This document shows, in pieces, positions 45,013-53,947 of a stretch of DNA of 64,000 bases. The notes under the pieces are model-generated. The model had not been told where the DNA came from, ran no database searches, and saw nothing but the letters and a program-made list of their open reading frames with translations. The position numbers and the translations under genes are program-made. Source of the DNA: Vibrio ziniensis (GTDB taxonomy: Bacteria; Pseudomonadota; Gammaproteobacteria; Enterobacterales; Vibrionaceae); contig NZ_CP049332.1 of NCBI RefSeq assembly GCF_011064285.1, forward strand, positions 620,001 to 684,000, given 5' to 3'. The first letter of the stretch is position 1; each line of letters begins with the position of its first letter.

Positions 45013-45867
45013 ATGATGAAAATTAAATCGATTATAGATCAACCATATAAACAACCTCAAACAGACAAGCTTGTGGTAGTGAACTACTTGAGACTTAACC
45101 GCTTTTGGAAAAAACAGTCGGTACCATTAGATCAAGCTTTAAAAGCGTTGGCTTTAATGGATAGCCGACACGAACTTCAAATCAAACAAAGTAATAAGGT
45201 CACTTTACTTGACTGGTTAGAAAGCGATTTTGATTGTTTGATAACTCAACATGCTGAACTGACTAAACTGGGTAAAGCCGTATGTTCATCACTCTGGCAT
45301 AAGCAGTTGATGGAATTAATCTTCCCTACACTTGTTGCATTGCGTTGGCAGTATAATTTGGTGCCACAGATCGATGCGGAAACAATAGGGCTGGATATTG
45401 AATCAAATGGTCGAATTAGCACTATTTCTATTCCGAATAAAGCCTTGTATTCAGAAGATGATGAAGTGTTAGATCAGCAATTGTCACAACTTATTTCTCT
45501 CATTGCCCAACAAATAGCAAATCTTTTTGCTGAACAGAAGGTAAATAGTAAACGTTTCTGGGGAAATTTAAGCAATGCGTTAGCTCAAGGGTTTACGTGG
45601 GTATCGCAGACTAATTGTTGTGTAAGATGTGAAGATCTAAGCACGGAAATAACCGCATGGCTTAATCGAATTTTAGGTAACAAGCAGCAACTGGTCGAAG
45701 TTAAGTCTGCTAGTGATAATTTGTCATATTTATTGTTCGTCAGAAGAAAAACGTGTTGTCTTAAATATAAGCTAAATAAGGTACGAATGTGTAAAACATG
45801 TAATCTTGTTGATGAACAAGAGCAGGAAGAGTTCTACAGGGAAAAGCTGATTTGCGAAGGAAAGTAA
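45013..45867 (+). CDS. FhuF-like ferric reductase
   Basis: A 284-residue cytosolic protein ending with C248-C249-x10-C260-x2-C263, the exact spacing that holds the unusual [2Fe-2S] cluster in E. coli FhuF and related siderophore-iron reductases. The N-terminal two-thirds is helical and diverged. Two more cysteines in NCCVRC (202-206) are of unknown use. It lies 85 bp after tonB on the same strand. A role in reducing imported ferric iron fits the locus. The motif is certain, the family assignment is by motif and length. Confidence 0.8.
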   Translation: MMKIKSIIDQPYKQPQTDKLVVVNYLRLNRFWKKQSVPLDQALKALALMDSRHELQIKQSNKVTLLDWLESDFDCLITQHAELTKLGKAVCSSLWHKQLMELIFPTLVALRWQYNLVPQIDAETIGLDIESNGRISTISIPNKALYSEDDEVLDQQLSQLISLIAQQIANLFAEQKVNSKRFWGNLSNALAQGFTWVSQTNCCVRCEDLSTEITAWLNRILGNKQQLVEVKSASDNLSYLLFVRRKTCCLKYKLNKVRMCKTCNLVDEQEQEEFYREKLICEGK

Positions 45868-45960
45868 TTATTGGAGTGATTAATGGCGGAGCTGGAAGTT
45901 TAATCAACCTTATACTCCCAAGCTGGGTTATATCGAGTAACTGAATATTAAGGGCTTAGA

Positions 45961-47139
45961 ATGATAAAAACGGTTGCAGTAAGTAACTATCGGTCACTAA
46001 AAAATGTAATTGCTCCTCTATCAGGTTTGAATGTTGTTACCGGCTCAAATGGAACTGGTAAGTCGAATTTGTATAAATCACTTAGGTTTTTATCTGACGC
46101 TGCGAACAATAGTTTGGTGACTGCTCTGGCTAAAGATGGTGGCATTTCGTCTACCTTCTGGGCTGGTCCCGAAAAGTTTACTAAGGACATGTTAGCAGGT
46201 CAGGCTCCAGTTCAAGGTGGTCCAAAGACAATGCCAGCACGGCTTGAGTTTGGCTTCGCTGGTGATAAATTCGGTTATAGTGTTTCTTTAGGGATACCAC
46301 CGCCCATTATTGGCCCGGACCCTGACCCTACAATGTTCAGCTTAGATCCCGTAATACGGCGTGAATGTATATGGGCTGGTTCTTCTTATCGACCAGCGAC
46401 TTGCCTGATAGATCGCCAAGGGCCGCTGGTAAAGATACGAGATGGACGTTCTTGGAGAGTAGTTGCGGGTCATCTAAGCACTTTTGACAGTATCCTCACT
46501 GAAGTGTCAGACCCTGAGTCTGCTCCAGAGGTATTTCATATGCGTAATACGATAAAAAATTGGCGTTTTTATGACTCATTCAGAACGGATGTCGATTCAC
46601 CTATCCGTCAGCCAAAAATTGGAACCTTTACTCCAGTACTTGATCATCACGGACACGGTTTGGTGGCAGCCTTGCGTACTATTCATGAGATAGGTGATAG
46701 ACAGGGAATGTACGACTCGATAAATGATGCATTTCCCGGGGCAACGATTTCCATGACTAAGGATAGTAATAATTGCTTTAGTTTAGAGTTTCATCAATCA
46801 GGCTTATTGCGACCACTGAAACTTGGGGAATTATCAGATGGTACCTTGAGGTATTTGTTATTAATCGCCGCATTATTAACACCAAGACCGCCTTCTTTAA
46901 TGGTTTTAAACGAACCAGAAACTAGCTTACATCCCGATTTGCTTCCCGCACTAGGTAGATTAATTATCAAAGCATCTAAGCAGACCCAAGTCTGGGTCGT
47001 GTCTCATGCAACAAGACTTGTAGCGACATTGGAATGCGATGAAGACTGCAATTCAATTTGCTTAGATAAGGTGTATGGTGAAACACATATCCTGGAACAA
47101 GGAATGCTAGACCAACCGTCTTGGCATTGGCCAAGTTAG
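45961..47139 (+). CDS. AAA family ATPase (SMC/OLD-like), orphan
   Basis: A 392-residue cytosolic ATPase. Walker A is GSNGTGKS (about 29-36), the ABC-like signature is LSDGTLRYLLL, and Walker B is LMVLNEPETSLHP with VVSHATRL as the H-loop. This matches the AAA_21 group of predicted ATPases found alone or in defence systems. No nuclease, TOPRIM domain or partner gene is seen next to it, so no defence role is claimed. Start ATG with a weak ribosome-binding site. Confidence 0.85.
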   Translation: MIKTVAVSNYRSLKNVIAPLSGLNVVTGSNGTGKSNLYKSLRFLSDAANNSLVTALAKDGGISSTFWAGPEKFTKDMLAGQAPVQGGPKTMPARLEFGFAGDKFGYSVSLGIPPPIIGPDPDPTMFSLDPVIRRECIWAGSSYRPATCLIDRQGPLVKIRDGRSWRVVAGHLSTFDSILTEVSDPESAPEVFHMRNTIKNWRFYDSFRTDVDSPIRQPKIGTFTPVLDHHGHGLVAALRTIHEIGDRQGMYDSINDAFPGATISMTKDSNNCFSLEFHQSGLLRPLKLGELSDGTLRYLLLIAALLTPRPPSLMVLNEPETSLHPDLLPALGRLIIKASKQTQVWVVSHATRLVATLECDEDCNSICLDKVYGETHILEQGMLDQPSWHWPS

Positions 47140-47174
47140 GTACATCTTATTGTGCAATTTTGCTGTTTAAGAAC

Positions 47175-48364
47175 TTACTCCAACATAGCCCTTATTTTTT
47201 GTTTATACTCTTTTTTGGTATCAAGCTTTTCTAGAATAGTGAGGGCACTTTGACCTTGGTTATCAACATAAGATACATCAGCGCCAGCATCAATTAAGGC
47301 GGCTATTTTATTTTTTAGAATCTCGAATTCTTCTTCATTTTCCACTTTATTAATTGAAGATATGCCAGTCATTAGTATGCTATACGAGCCATAATTACTA
47401 ATATTAACATCTAACCCTGAGTCGATAAGTGCTGTAATCGTGGTACTATATTGTATGCGTTTTGAATAAATGCTCCTTATAAGCAATGACGCAGTTGCAG
47501 TACTAGACACGTTTGCAGCGTCAAAGTAGGGAAGAATTGCCATGACTGTCTCATCATTGGCACCTTCCGATATCATTTTACTTAGCATCACATCCTTACG
47601 TCCATAGATTGGAGCATTTGGATTTATCGTTGCTAATGTGTTGACCAGAACAGGGTTGTCAAGATTTTCGCTAAAACTAAGTAGTGGGAGTATTTGCAAA
47701 TTCATATTGTCGAAAATATAGCCTCTATCAAATAAATACTCGATCTTAGATTGCGCTAAGGTTCTCTCATTTGTTCTTTTGATAAGATTAATAATGTTCT
47801 TGTTGCTGGGGGCATTTACGTCTTTTACATTATTAACAATTAGCTTAAATACTTCTAGATTGGAATATTCTGCTGACATTCTAAATGCTGATAAATCAGT
47901 TGGAAACTCAGGTAAAGAGCCGATATCAATTTTTCCATTTAAAAACCGATTTATAATATCAGTATTGTTTTTAGCGATAGCTAAATTTAATAGTGCTTGT
48001 CCGGCGTTTAATTCACGAGACCAATAATCAATAGATTTGTCAGTGATAAAGTTGTTCCACTGTATTACATCTAAACTGGATAGTTGATAGCCATATTGTT
48101 TAAGTTCAGATTCTATAATAGTTATACCTGATAGTATTTTCTCGGTTGACCTTTGTTCCTTGCTTTCGTTATATTTTTTATTAAAATTATCAGGTTTTTT
48201 ACTACTTCGTCAGAAATTAAAGATGAAATTTCTGATGAATTTATAATACTGCTTTTTAGCTGTTTGCATTCATTAGTTATTCTCGATGAGCTTTCAGAAA
48301 TGTTATAGCCAATTATTAATGAAATTAGAGACGTAAAGAATAAGTTTAAATGTTTAAAGTTCAT
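47175..48364 (-). pseudogene. Membrane-anchored ankyrin-like protein, frame split at A AAA AAC
   Basis: The minus strand carries one gene in two frames. The first (from ATG 48364) encodes a membrane segment (NLFFTSLISLIIGYN) and a helical region to VVKN. The second stays open from there to 47175 without a stop and encodes ankyrin-like repeats (AGQALLNLAIAKNNTDIINRFL, ALIDAGADVSYVDNQGQSALTIL). Joined they give about 396 residues. The join lies at GTA AAA AAC (48202-48194): a -1 shift, or one extra A, restores the frame. Disabling mutation, sequencing error or programmed frameshifting cannot be told apart. Confidence 0.7.
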
Positions 48365-49147
48365 TTATTATCCTTTATTTTTGATGGTTTTACTGCCGTT
48401 GGTATATCTATTATTTAAAACTTACACTATGAAATTTATATTAACAGAGCTGAATGGAGAATTTCTTAATAGGGAACAGTCGTTAGTTCGGTAGATTCCA
48501 TATATGCTTATAACTCATTGGAGTTGATAATGGTTATCATTACACTTGTGAGTATAAAAGTCAATAAATTAAGTGGATAGTATGTTTTTGTATTATTGTT
48601 AAATCTATTACTAATTACATACAACAACTTTTATTGAACTATAGACATAGGCGTATAGGTATTGGCTTAGCATATTTTATGAAAATTACGATAACTTTTC
48701 ATATTTTTGTAATGCGTGGCTTGCTTAATTAAGTATTAACTTATGTCCACAACGAGCCATAACCGAATGCTTAGAGAAACTTCAAACGGTTTTAAGCTAT
48801 AGAATATTGGGTTGCCGTCGTTTCGATAAATTAATTTTCAATAATTTAATGGCAATATAATCCTTGTTTTTTAAAGTAGGCAGCTTTGAAGAGACGATCC
48901 TAACTCACCGTTAGACCAGCCGGATATTTCTAGCCAAAGAAAAACAAATTCCTCCGGGGAATTGCCATGGCGTGGTTGCTGTAACTAGGCTATGCCCCTT
49001 TTCAAGTTGGAGCTATACTAGTTATCATTTCCTTGCACAGTGTTTGAACTACTTTTTATACTACAAAGTGTCTATGTGTAAAGTGACGATTCAAGATTTT
49101 GAATGGCATAGAAACTAATTTCCGGAGCACTTAGCGCAGAACTCTGG
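48365..49147. other. AT-rich 783-bp gap without recognised features
   Basis: No gene with a ribosome-binding site and no repeat recognised on either strand. Base composition is more AT-rich than core regions, consistent with accessory DNA. Confidence 0.45.
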
Positions 49148-50059
49148 TCATTGCTGGCTTTCTGCTATTAACCAATTTGAAAACGTTGCCGCAGCTTGAG
49201 AGTTTGGTCTGGCTGTAGTTGCCAAAAAATAGGCATTATCGTTTAGGTCGAGAGGAGAACTAATTGCTATCAATTGGCCTTTGGTAATGAGGTCATCCAC
49301 TTGCCAATCCCATACTAACGCAATCCCCGCATTATTAATTGCTGCCTGTATAACAGCGACTTGGTCTTCCACGCGCAAGATATTTTTGGGTTTACGATAA
49401 GTGATACCTGAATACATTGCCCATGATTCCCAGCCCTCCCAATTGGCGTGCTCTTCACTCATCATGATGATCGGGTGATCAAAAATGGCGGATGTTTTTA
49501 CGTCAATGTTAGTTCTAGAATTCAAAAATTTTGGACTACAGACTAAGAACATTCTTTCCTTAAACATAATATGAGTGTGTGAGTTTCTACTGCTTATGCT
49601 TGAATAGAAAAACGCCACATCGTAGTTACCGCCATCTTCAATGTCACGCACACTATTGACACTAATGTTAATCATAATGTTGGGATATTTTTCTCTAAAG
49701 ATCTCCAGTCTGGGTAGAAGCCAAAAGTGTAAAAAACATGGTCCCAATTCTATTGTTATTTCATTTTTTGTTTCTTCAGATCGTTGCTTAAATTTGGCTG
49801 TACACTGGCTTAAATGATTTAGAGCTTGTGTAACATCAGATAAATATTGCTCTCCATTCTCAGTTAATCGCATTCCTTGGGCAGAACGAATAAATAACTC
49901 GGTATTAAGGAATTGTTCGAGCGATTTGATCTGCTTACTAATGGCAGCTGTAGTTACACACAGTTCATCGGCGGCAAGAGACAAGCTGCCCAAACGTGCT
50001 GTTGTCTCAAATGCTATTAGGTGACCAGTAGCAGGGATAGACCTTGTTTTTATCGGCAT
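49148..50059 (-). CDS. LysR family regulator (GcvA-like)
   Basis: A 303-residue LysR protein with an N-terminal winged helix (HLIAFETTARLGSLSLAADELCVTTAAISKQIKSLEQFL) and an effector domain (about 95-300). It is divergent from the CocE-type hydrolase gene with a LysR-type palindrome in between, so it probably controls the hydrolase-transporter cluster. Confidence 0.9.
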   Translation of the reverse strand: MPIKTRSIPATGHLIAFETTARLGSLSLAADELCVTTAAISKQIKSLEQFLNTELFIRSAQGMRLTENGEQYLSDVTQALNHLSQCTAKFKQRSEETKNEITIELGPCFLHFWLLPRLEIFREKYPNIMINISVNSVRDIEDGGNYDVAFFYSSISSRNSHTHIMFKERMFLVCSPKFLNSRTNIDVKTSAIFDHPIIMMSEEHANWEGWESWAMYSGITYRKPKNILRVEDQVAVIQAAINNAGIALVWDWQVDDLITKGQLIAISSPLDLNDNAYFLATTARPNSQAAATFSNWLIAESQQ

Positions 50060-50074
50060 AGACTTTTCCGAGCG

Positions 50075-50089
50075 TTAACTTTATGTTAA
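50075..50089. promoter_or_regulatory. LysR-type palindrome
   Basis: TTAAC-N5-GTTAA in the divergent gap between the LysR gene and the hydrolase gene, matching the T-N11-A layout of LysR binding sites. Confidence 0.5.
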
Positions 50090-50171
50090 TGGGAGTTTAC
50101 AAAATATCATGTCTTTATCCAATCTTTTCTAATGTATAAATGTGATAACAAACGTTTAATGAGAGGTGGCT

Positions 50172-52163
50172 ATGGTTGAGATTAAAGAAATTAGGCATGA
50201 TTGGCTTGAACTGCCGGATGGTACTCGTCTTGCCTTTCGTGCTTGGATGCCTGCAGATGCATTAACAAATCCTGTTCCTGCTATTCTGGAGTACTTACCG
50301 TACCGAAAAAGTGACGGTACGATAGTTCGAGATGAAATCACAATGGCGGAGACAGCAACTCATGGTTATGCATGCATTCGCGTAGATATCAGAGGTTGCG
50401 GGGAGTCTGAGGGACTATTTGATGATGAGTATTCAAAGCAAGAACATCAAGACGGCGTTGATGTTATCGAGTGGATTTCAAACCAAGCCTGGTGCGATGG
50501 GAACGTGGGTATGGTTGGAATCTCATGGGGAGGATTCAACTCTTTACAGATAGCAGCCTTAAATCCACCAGCACTAAAAGCAATAATCACTCAATGTTCA
50601 ACTGATGATAGATACCGAGATGATATCCACTACTCGGGCGGTTGCCTTTTAAATGACAATATGGATTGGGCTGCATTTTTCTGGGCGTATGCTTTAGGAA
50701 GAGCACCAGATCCTAGTTTAGTAGGGAGTAATTGGAAATCTATCTGGAAAGATAGACTGACTAACATGCCTTTTCTTGCTACACCTTGGATACAAAATCA
50801 GACAAGAAATGATTATTGGAAACATGGTTCTGTATGTGAAAACTACTCCGATATCAAAATACCAGTGTACGCTATTGGTGGTTGGGCGGATGCGTATAAG
50901 AATACCGTATTCACACTATTACAAAATCTATCCGTTCCCAAAAAAGGTTTGGTTGGTCCATGGGCTCACAAGTACCCTAACATTGCTTACCCGAACCCTA
51001 AAATGGATTATGTTGCTGAGTCGGTCCGATGGTGGGATAAGTGGTTAAAAAATATTGATAATGGTATAGATGAAGAACCAGAACTTAATTATTTTCTACA
51101 AAACGGTGCTAAACCTAAAACTGACTATGATGCTAGAGAGGGATGTTGGGTTGCCGAGTCAAGCTGGCCAACCCTTAAAACGGATACCAAAACATGGTAT
51201 CTAGCAAGTCAAAGACTCACTGAGAAAACTGAAGATTCTTACCCTGTAGATATATGTTCACCACAACAGGTAGGTCTAGATGGTGGCCGTTATTGTGTTG
51301 GTATTCGTCTAGACATGGAACATCCTGATGATCAGAGAATCGATGATAGTGGTTCCCTTATTTTTGATACAGCTCCGTTGTTAGACGCAATGCCGATAGC
51401 CGGACAAATCGAAGCTAAACTGGCTCTCTCAAGTAGTACCCCGCATGCAAATGTTATTGTAAGAGTATCAGATGTTCACCCGACTGGAGAAGTAACAAAA
51501 ATAACGCACGGGATTCTCAATTTAACGCATCGAGATAGTCATGAGTTTCCGGAGTTGCTTGAGCCAGGTAAAATTTATAACGTTAATATCGCACTGAATC
51601 ACATAGCTTATGTTGTTCCAAAAGGACACAAAGTGCGAGTTTCTGTATCGACTGCATATTGGCCTTTAATCTGGCCATGTAAAGACAACACAACGTTAAC
51701 TGTGGTTTGTGCAAAAAGCTCGGTAACTGTTCCGTTTAATTCGGCTCCGTCACTATCGGATTTTGTCCCAAGCTATGACAAAGCAACGAGATTCGATGGA
51801 GAAGTTGTTCGTGCACCGAATAGCCAACGTACAGTATACAAGGATTATAAAAGTGGTATCTGGACGTTGGAAACGGTAGATGATTTTGGTTGCAACTATT
51901 ATTCATCATCAAATAGCGAAATTGATTTTAATATCAAACAAGTATTTTCTATTCATTCAAATGATCCGTTGAGTGCTAAAAATGAAATAAAATTGCATGT
52001 CGACATGGGGAGGGATAATTGGCGGACATCTATATCAGCTGTATATACGATGACCTGTGACGCTGACCAATTTTATATTCGTGCAAAATGGGAAGCACGA
52101 ACAGAAGGCGAAATATTTTTTGAAAAAGTGTTCGATGAAACTATTTTGAGAAATTTTGTATAA
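50172..52163 (+). CDS. CocE/NonD family alpha/beta hydrolase
   Basis: A 663-residue hydrolase of the X-Pro dipeptidyl-peptidase/cocaine esterase family. The nucleophile is S118 in GISWGGF. The N-terminal core has YLPYRKSD and VDIRGCGESEG, and the C-terminal jelly-roll domain carries HIAYVVPKGHKVRVSVS. No signal peptide, so cytosolic. It may cleave an ester or amide compound imported by the following transporters. ATG 50172 follows GAGAGGTGG; a GTG 6 bp upstream is also possible. Confidence 0.9.
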   Translation: MVEIKEIRHDWLELPDGTRLAFRAWMPADALTNPVPAILEYLPYRKSDGTIVRDEITMAETATHGYACIRVDIRGCGESEGLFDDEYSKQEHQDGVDVIEWISNQAWCDGNVGMVGISWGGFNSLQIAALNPPALKAIITQCSTDDRYRDDIHYSGGCLLNDNMDWAAFFWAYALGRAPDPSLVGSNWKSIWKDRLTNMPFLATPWIQNQTRNDYWKHGSVCENYSDIKIPVYAIGGWADAYKNTVFTLLQNLSVPKKGLVGPWAHKYPNIAYPNPKMDYVAESVRWWDKWLKNIDNGIDEEPELNYFLQNGAKPKTDYDAREGCWVAESSWPTLKTDTKTWYLASQRLTEKTEDSYPVDICSPQQVGLDGGRYCVGIRLDMEHPDDQRIDDSGSLIFDTAPLLDAMPIAGQIEAKLALSSSTPHANVIVRVSDVHPTGEVTKITHGILNLTHRDSHEFPELLEPGKIYNVNIALNHIAYVVPKGHKVRVSVSTAYWPLIWPCKDNTTLTVVCAKSSVTVPFNSAPSLSDFVPSYDKATRFDGEVVRAPNSQRTVYKDYKSGIWTLETVDDFGCNYYSSSNSEIDFNIKQVFSIHSNDPLSAKNEIKLHVDMGRDNWRTSISAVYTMTCDADQFYIRAKWEARTEGEIFFEKVFDETILRNFV

Positions 52164-52174
52164 CAATTTCAAGG

Positions 52175-53773
52175 ATGAAATATATGATAAAAAATATAAG
52201 GACATTGGTATTCTTTCCAACATTTATAATATTAATTAGTGCTCTAGTCTTAAGTCTTGTAGATCTCGAAAGCTTCACGAAGATCACAAGTGAGTTAAAT
52301 AGTCGTGTGCTGAGCAATTTTTCTTGGTTATTTAGCTTAGGAAGTTTTTATCTCTTAGTTCTTGTCGTATGGACTTATTTCTCGAAGCTAGGTGACGTGA
52401 AAATTGGTGGCGACTCTAGTACGCCTCTGGTCAGTAAGCCTCGTTGGTTTATGATAGTTTTGTGTACGACATTGGCTGTGGGCGTTTTGTTTTGGACAAC
52501 AGCTGAACCTATTTATCATTTGTATTCGCCACCTGAAAGCTTTGGTTTAGAGTCTGGAAGTGCAGATGCAAAGCTATTTGCTCTATCGGCGATGTTTCTT
52601 CACTGGGGACCGATCCCTTATTCGATCTATTGTGCTCCTGCGTTAATTTTTGCTTTGGCTTTTTATAACTTAAAATTGCCATTTTCAATTTCAAGCTTGT
52701 TGCGCCCTGTTTTTGGTCGATATTTAACTCCAACCATATCAGATGTAATTGATGCATTGGCGTTATATTCTCTTGTTGTCGGTATGGCGTCTTCTTTGGG
52801 AACTGGTGCATTAACGTTAGTCGGTGGCATGAGTAGGTTTGTTGATATTGAGCGTAATGCCTTTTCTTTAGGTATCGCTATTTTTATTATTGTTGTAACG
52901 TTTGTCTTTTCAGCAGCAAGTGGACTCAATAAAGGGATTGCACGTCTGTCAAAAATCAACTCGTGGATGCTATTTGCGTTGTTTGCATTTGTTCTGTTAT
53001 TTGGACCAACAGTGTATATCTTGTCGATTGGAGTAGAAGGTTTTGGTGAGTTTACAAGAAATTTCTTTCGCTTGAGTCTTTTTACTGGTCAGGCTGCCGG
53101 TGACCTTTGGCCACAATGGTGGAGTGTGTTTTATTGGGCCGTATGGTTTGCATGGGCTCCTATTACTGCGATGTTCTTAGGGAAAATTGCAAGGGGTTAT
53201 ACCGTTAAAGAGTTTATACAAGTAAATATGATATATCCAAGTATCTTTATTTCTGTATGGATAGCAGTTTTCTCTGGTTCAGCACTTTATTTTGATACAG
53301 AAACGGGGGGATCTCTTAATAAGGTGTTAAATGAGCAAGGTGTTGAGCAGCTTCTCTATCATATTATGGATCAATTACCGTTAAGTGGTGTTACTTCATT
53401 TTTCCTTATTTTGGTCGCATTTATTTCATACGTTACTGCCGCTGATTCCAGTACAGATGCAATTGGTGATCTTTGTACTAAGGACTTTAACTCTGAGTCT
53501 GATAACCAAACCTCATTACCAATTAAAATTATTTGGGGAACTATAATTGGTCTTGTTTCTTGGATAATGGTTAGTACTGTCGGTATTAATGGGGTTAAGC
53601 AGTTATCTAACTTAGGCGGATTGCCAGCCACTTTAATAATATTAGCATGTTCTATGACTTTAATTCGCTGGATTCAAAAACCACAATTGCTATCCACAGC
53701 TGAGTTAGTGAAAGAAGAGTATCAAAAAGAAGTTGATTCTAGGCTAATTAAGACAATTGAGCCTGTAAATTAA
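52175..53773 (+). CDS. BCCT family transporter
   Basis: A 532-residue, twelve-helix transporter of the betaine/carnitine/choline family. The family signature is seen in WWSVFYWAVWFAWAPITAMFLGKIARGYTV. It may import a quaternary amine or related zwitterion. The start is 11 bp after the hydrolase stop codon, so they form an operon, suggesting the imported compound or its derivative is the hydrolase substrate. AAGGA precedes the start. The next gene lies beyond a terminator. Confidence 0.9.
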   Translation: MKYMIKNIRTLVFFPTFIILISALVLSLVDLESFTKITSELNSRVLSNFSWLFSLGSFYLLVLVVWTYFSKLGDVKIGGDSSTPLVSKPRWFMIVLCTTLAVGVLFWTTAEPIYHLYSPPESFGLESGSADAKLFALSAMFLHWGPIPYSIYCAPALIFALAFYNLKLPFSISSLLRPVFGRYLTPTISDVIDALALYSLVVGMASSLGTGALTLVGGMSRFVDIERNAFSLGIAIFIIVVTFVFSAASGLNKGIARLSKINSWMLFALFAFVLLFGPTVYILSIGVEGFGEFTRNFFRLSLFTGQAAGDLWPQWWSVFYWAVWFAWAPITAMFLGKIARGYTVKEFIQVNMIYPSIFISVWIAVFSGSALYFDTETGGSLNKVLNEQGVEQLLYHIMDQLPLSGVTSFFLILVAFISYVTAADSSTDAIGDLCTKDFNSESDNQTSLPIKIIWGTIIGLVSWIMVSTVGINGVKQLSNLGGLPATLIILACSMTLIRWIQKPQLLSTAELVKEEYQKEVDSRLIKTIEPVN

Positions 53774-53795
53774 TCACGTTCAGATGAAAACAAAA

Positions 53796-53830
53796 TCTCA
53801 TCTATTTACAAAAATAGATGAGACTTTTTT
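53796..53830 (+). terminator. Intrinsic terminator after BCCT gene
   Basis: Perfect 12-bp stem TCTCATCTATTT / AAATAGATGAGA with an ACAA loop, followed by a T6 run. Confidence 0.92.
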
Positions 53831-53947
53831 GGTTTATTGTATTTAAATAAAATTTTAAAATATGGATGTATCGCTATGTTTTAAATATATATTAGATCAT
53901 TATCGAGGGTTTTGATTACATCTCGCCATATTTAAAATGAGAATACA

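Noticed and set aside
45961..47139. Phage-defence system based on the AAA ATPase
   Set aside because: The ATPase resembles those in some defence systems, but no nuclease, methylase, reverse transcriptase or other effector is adjacent, so a defence role is not supported.
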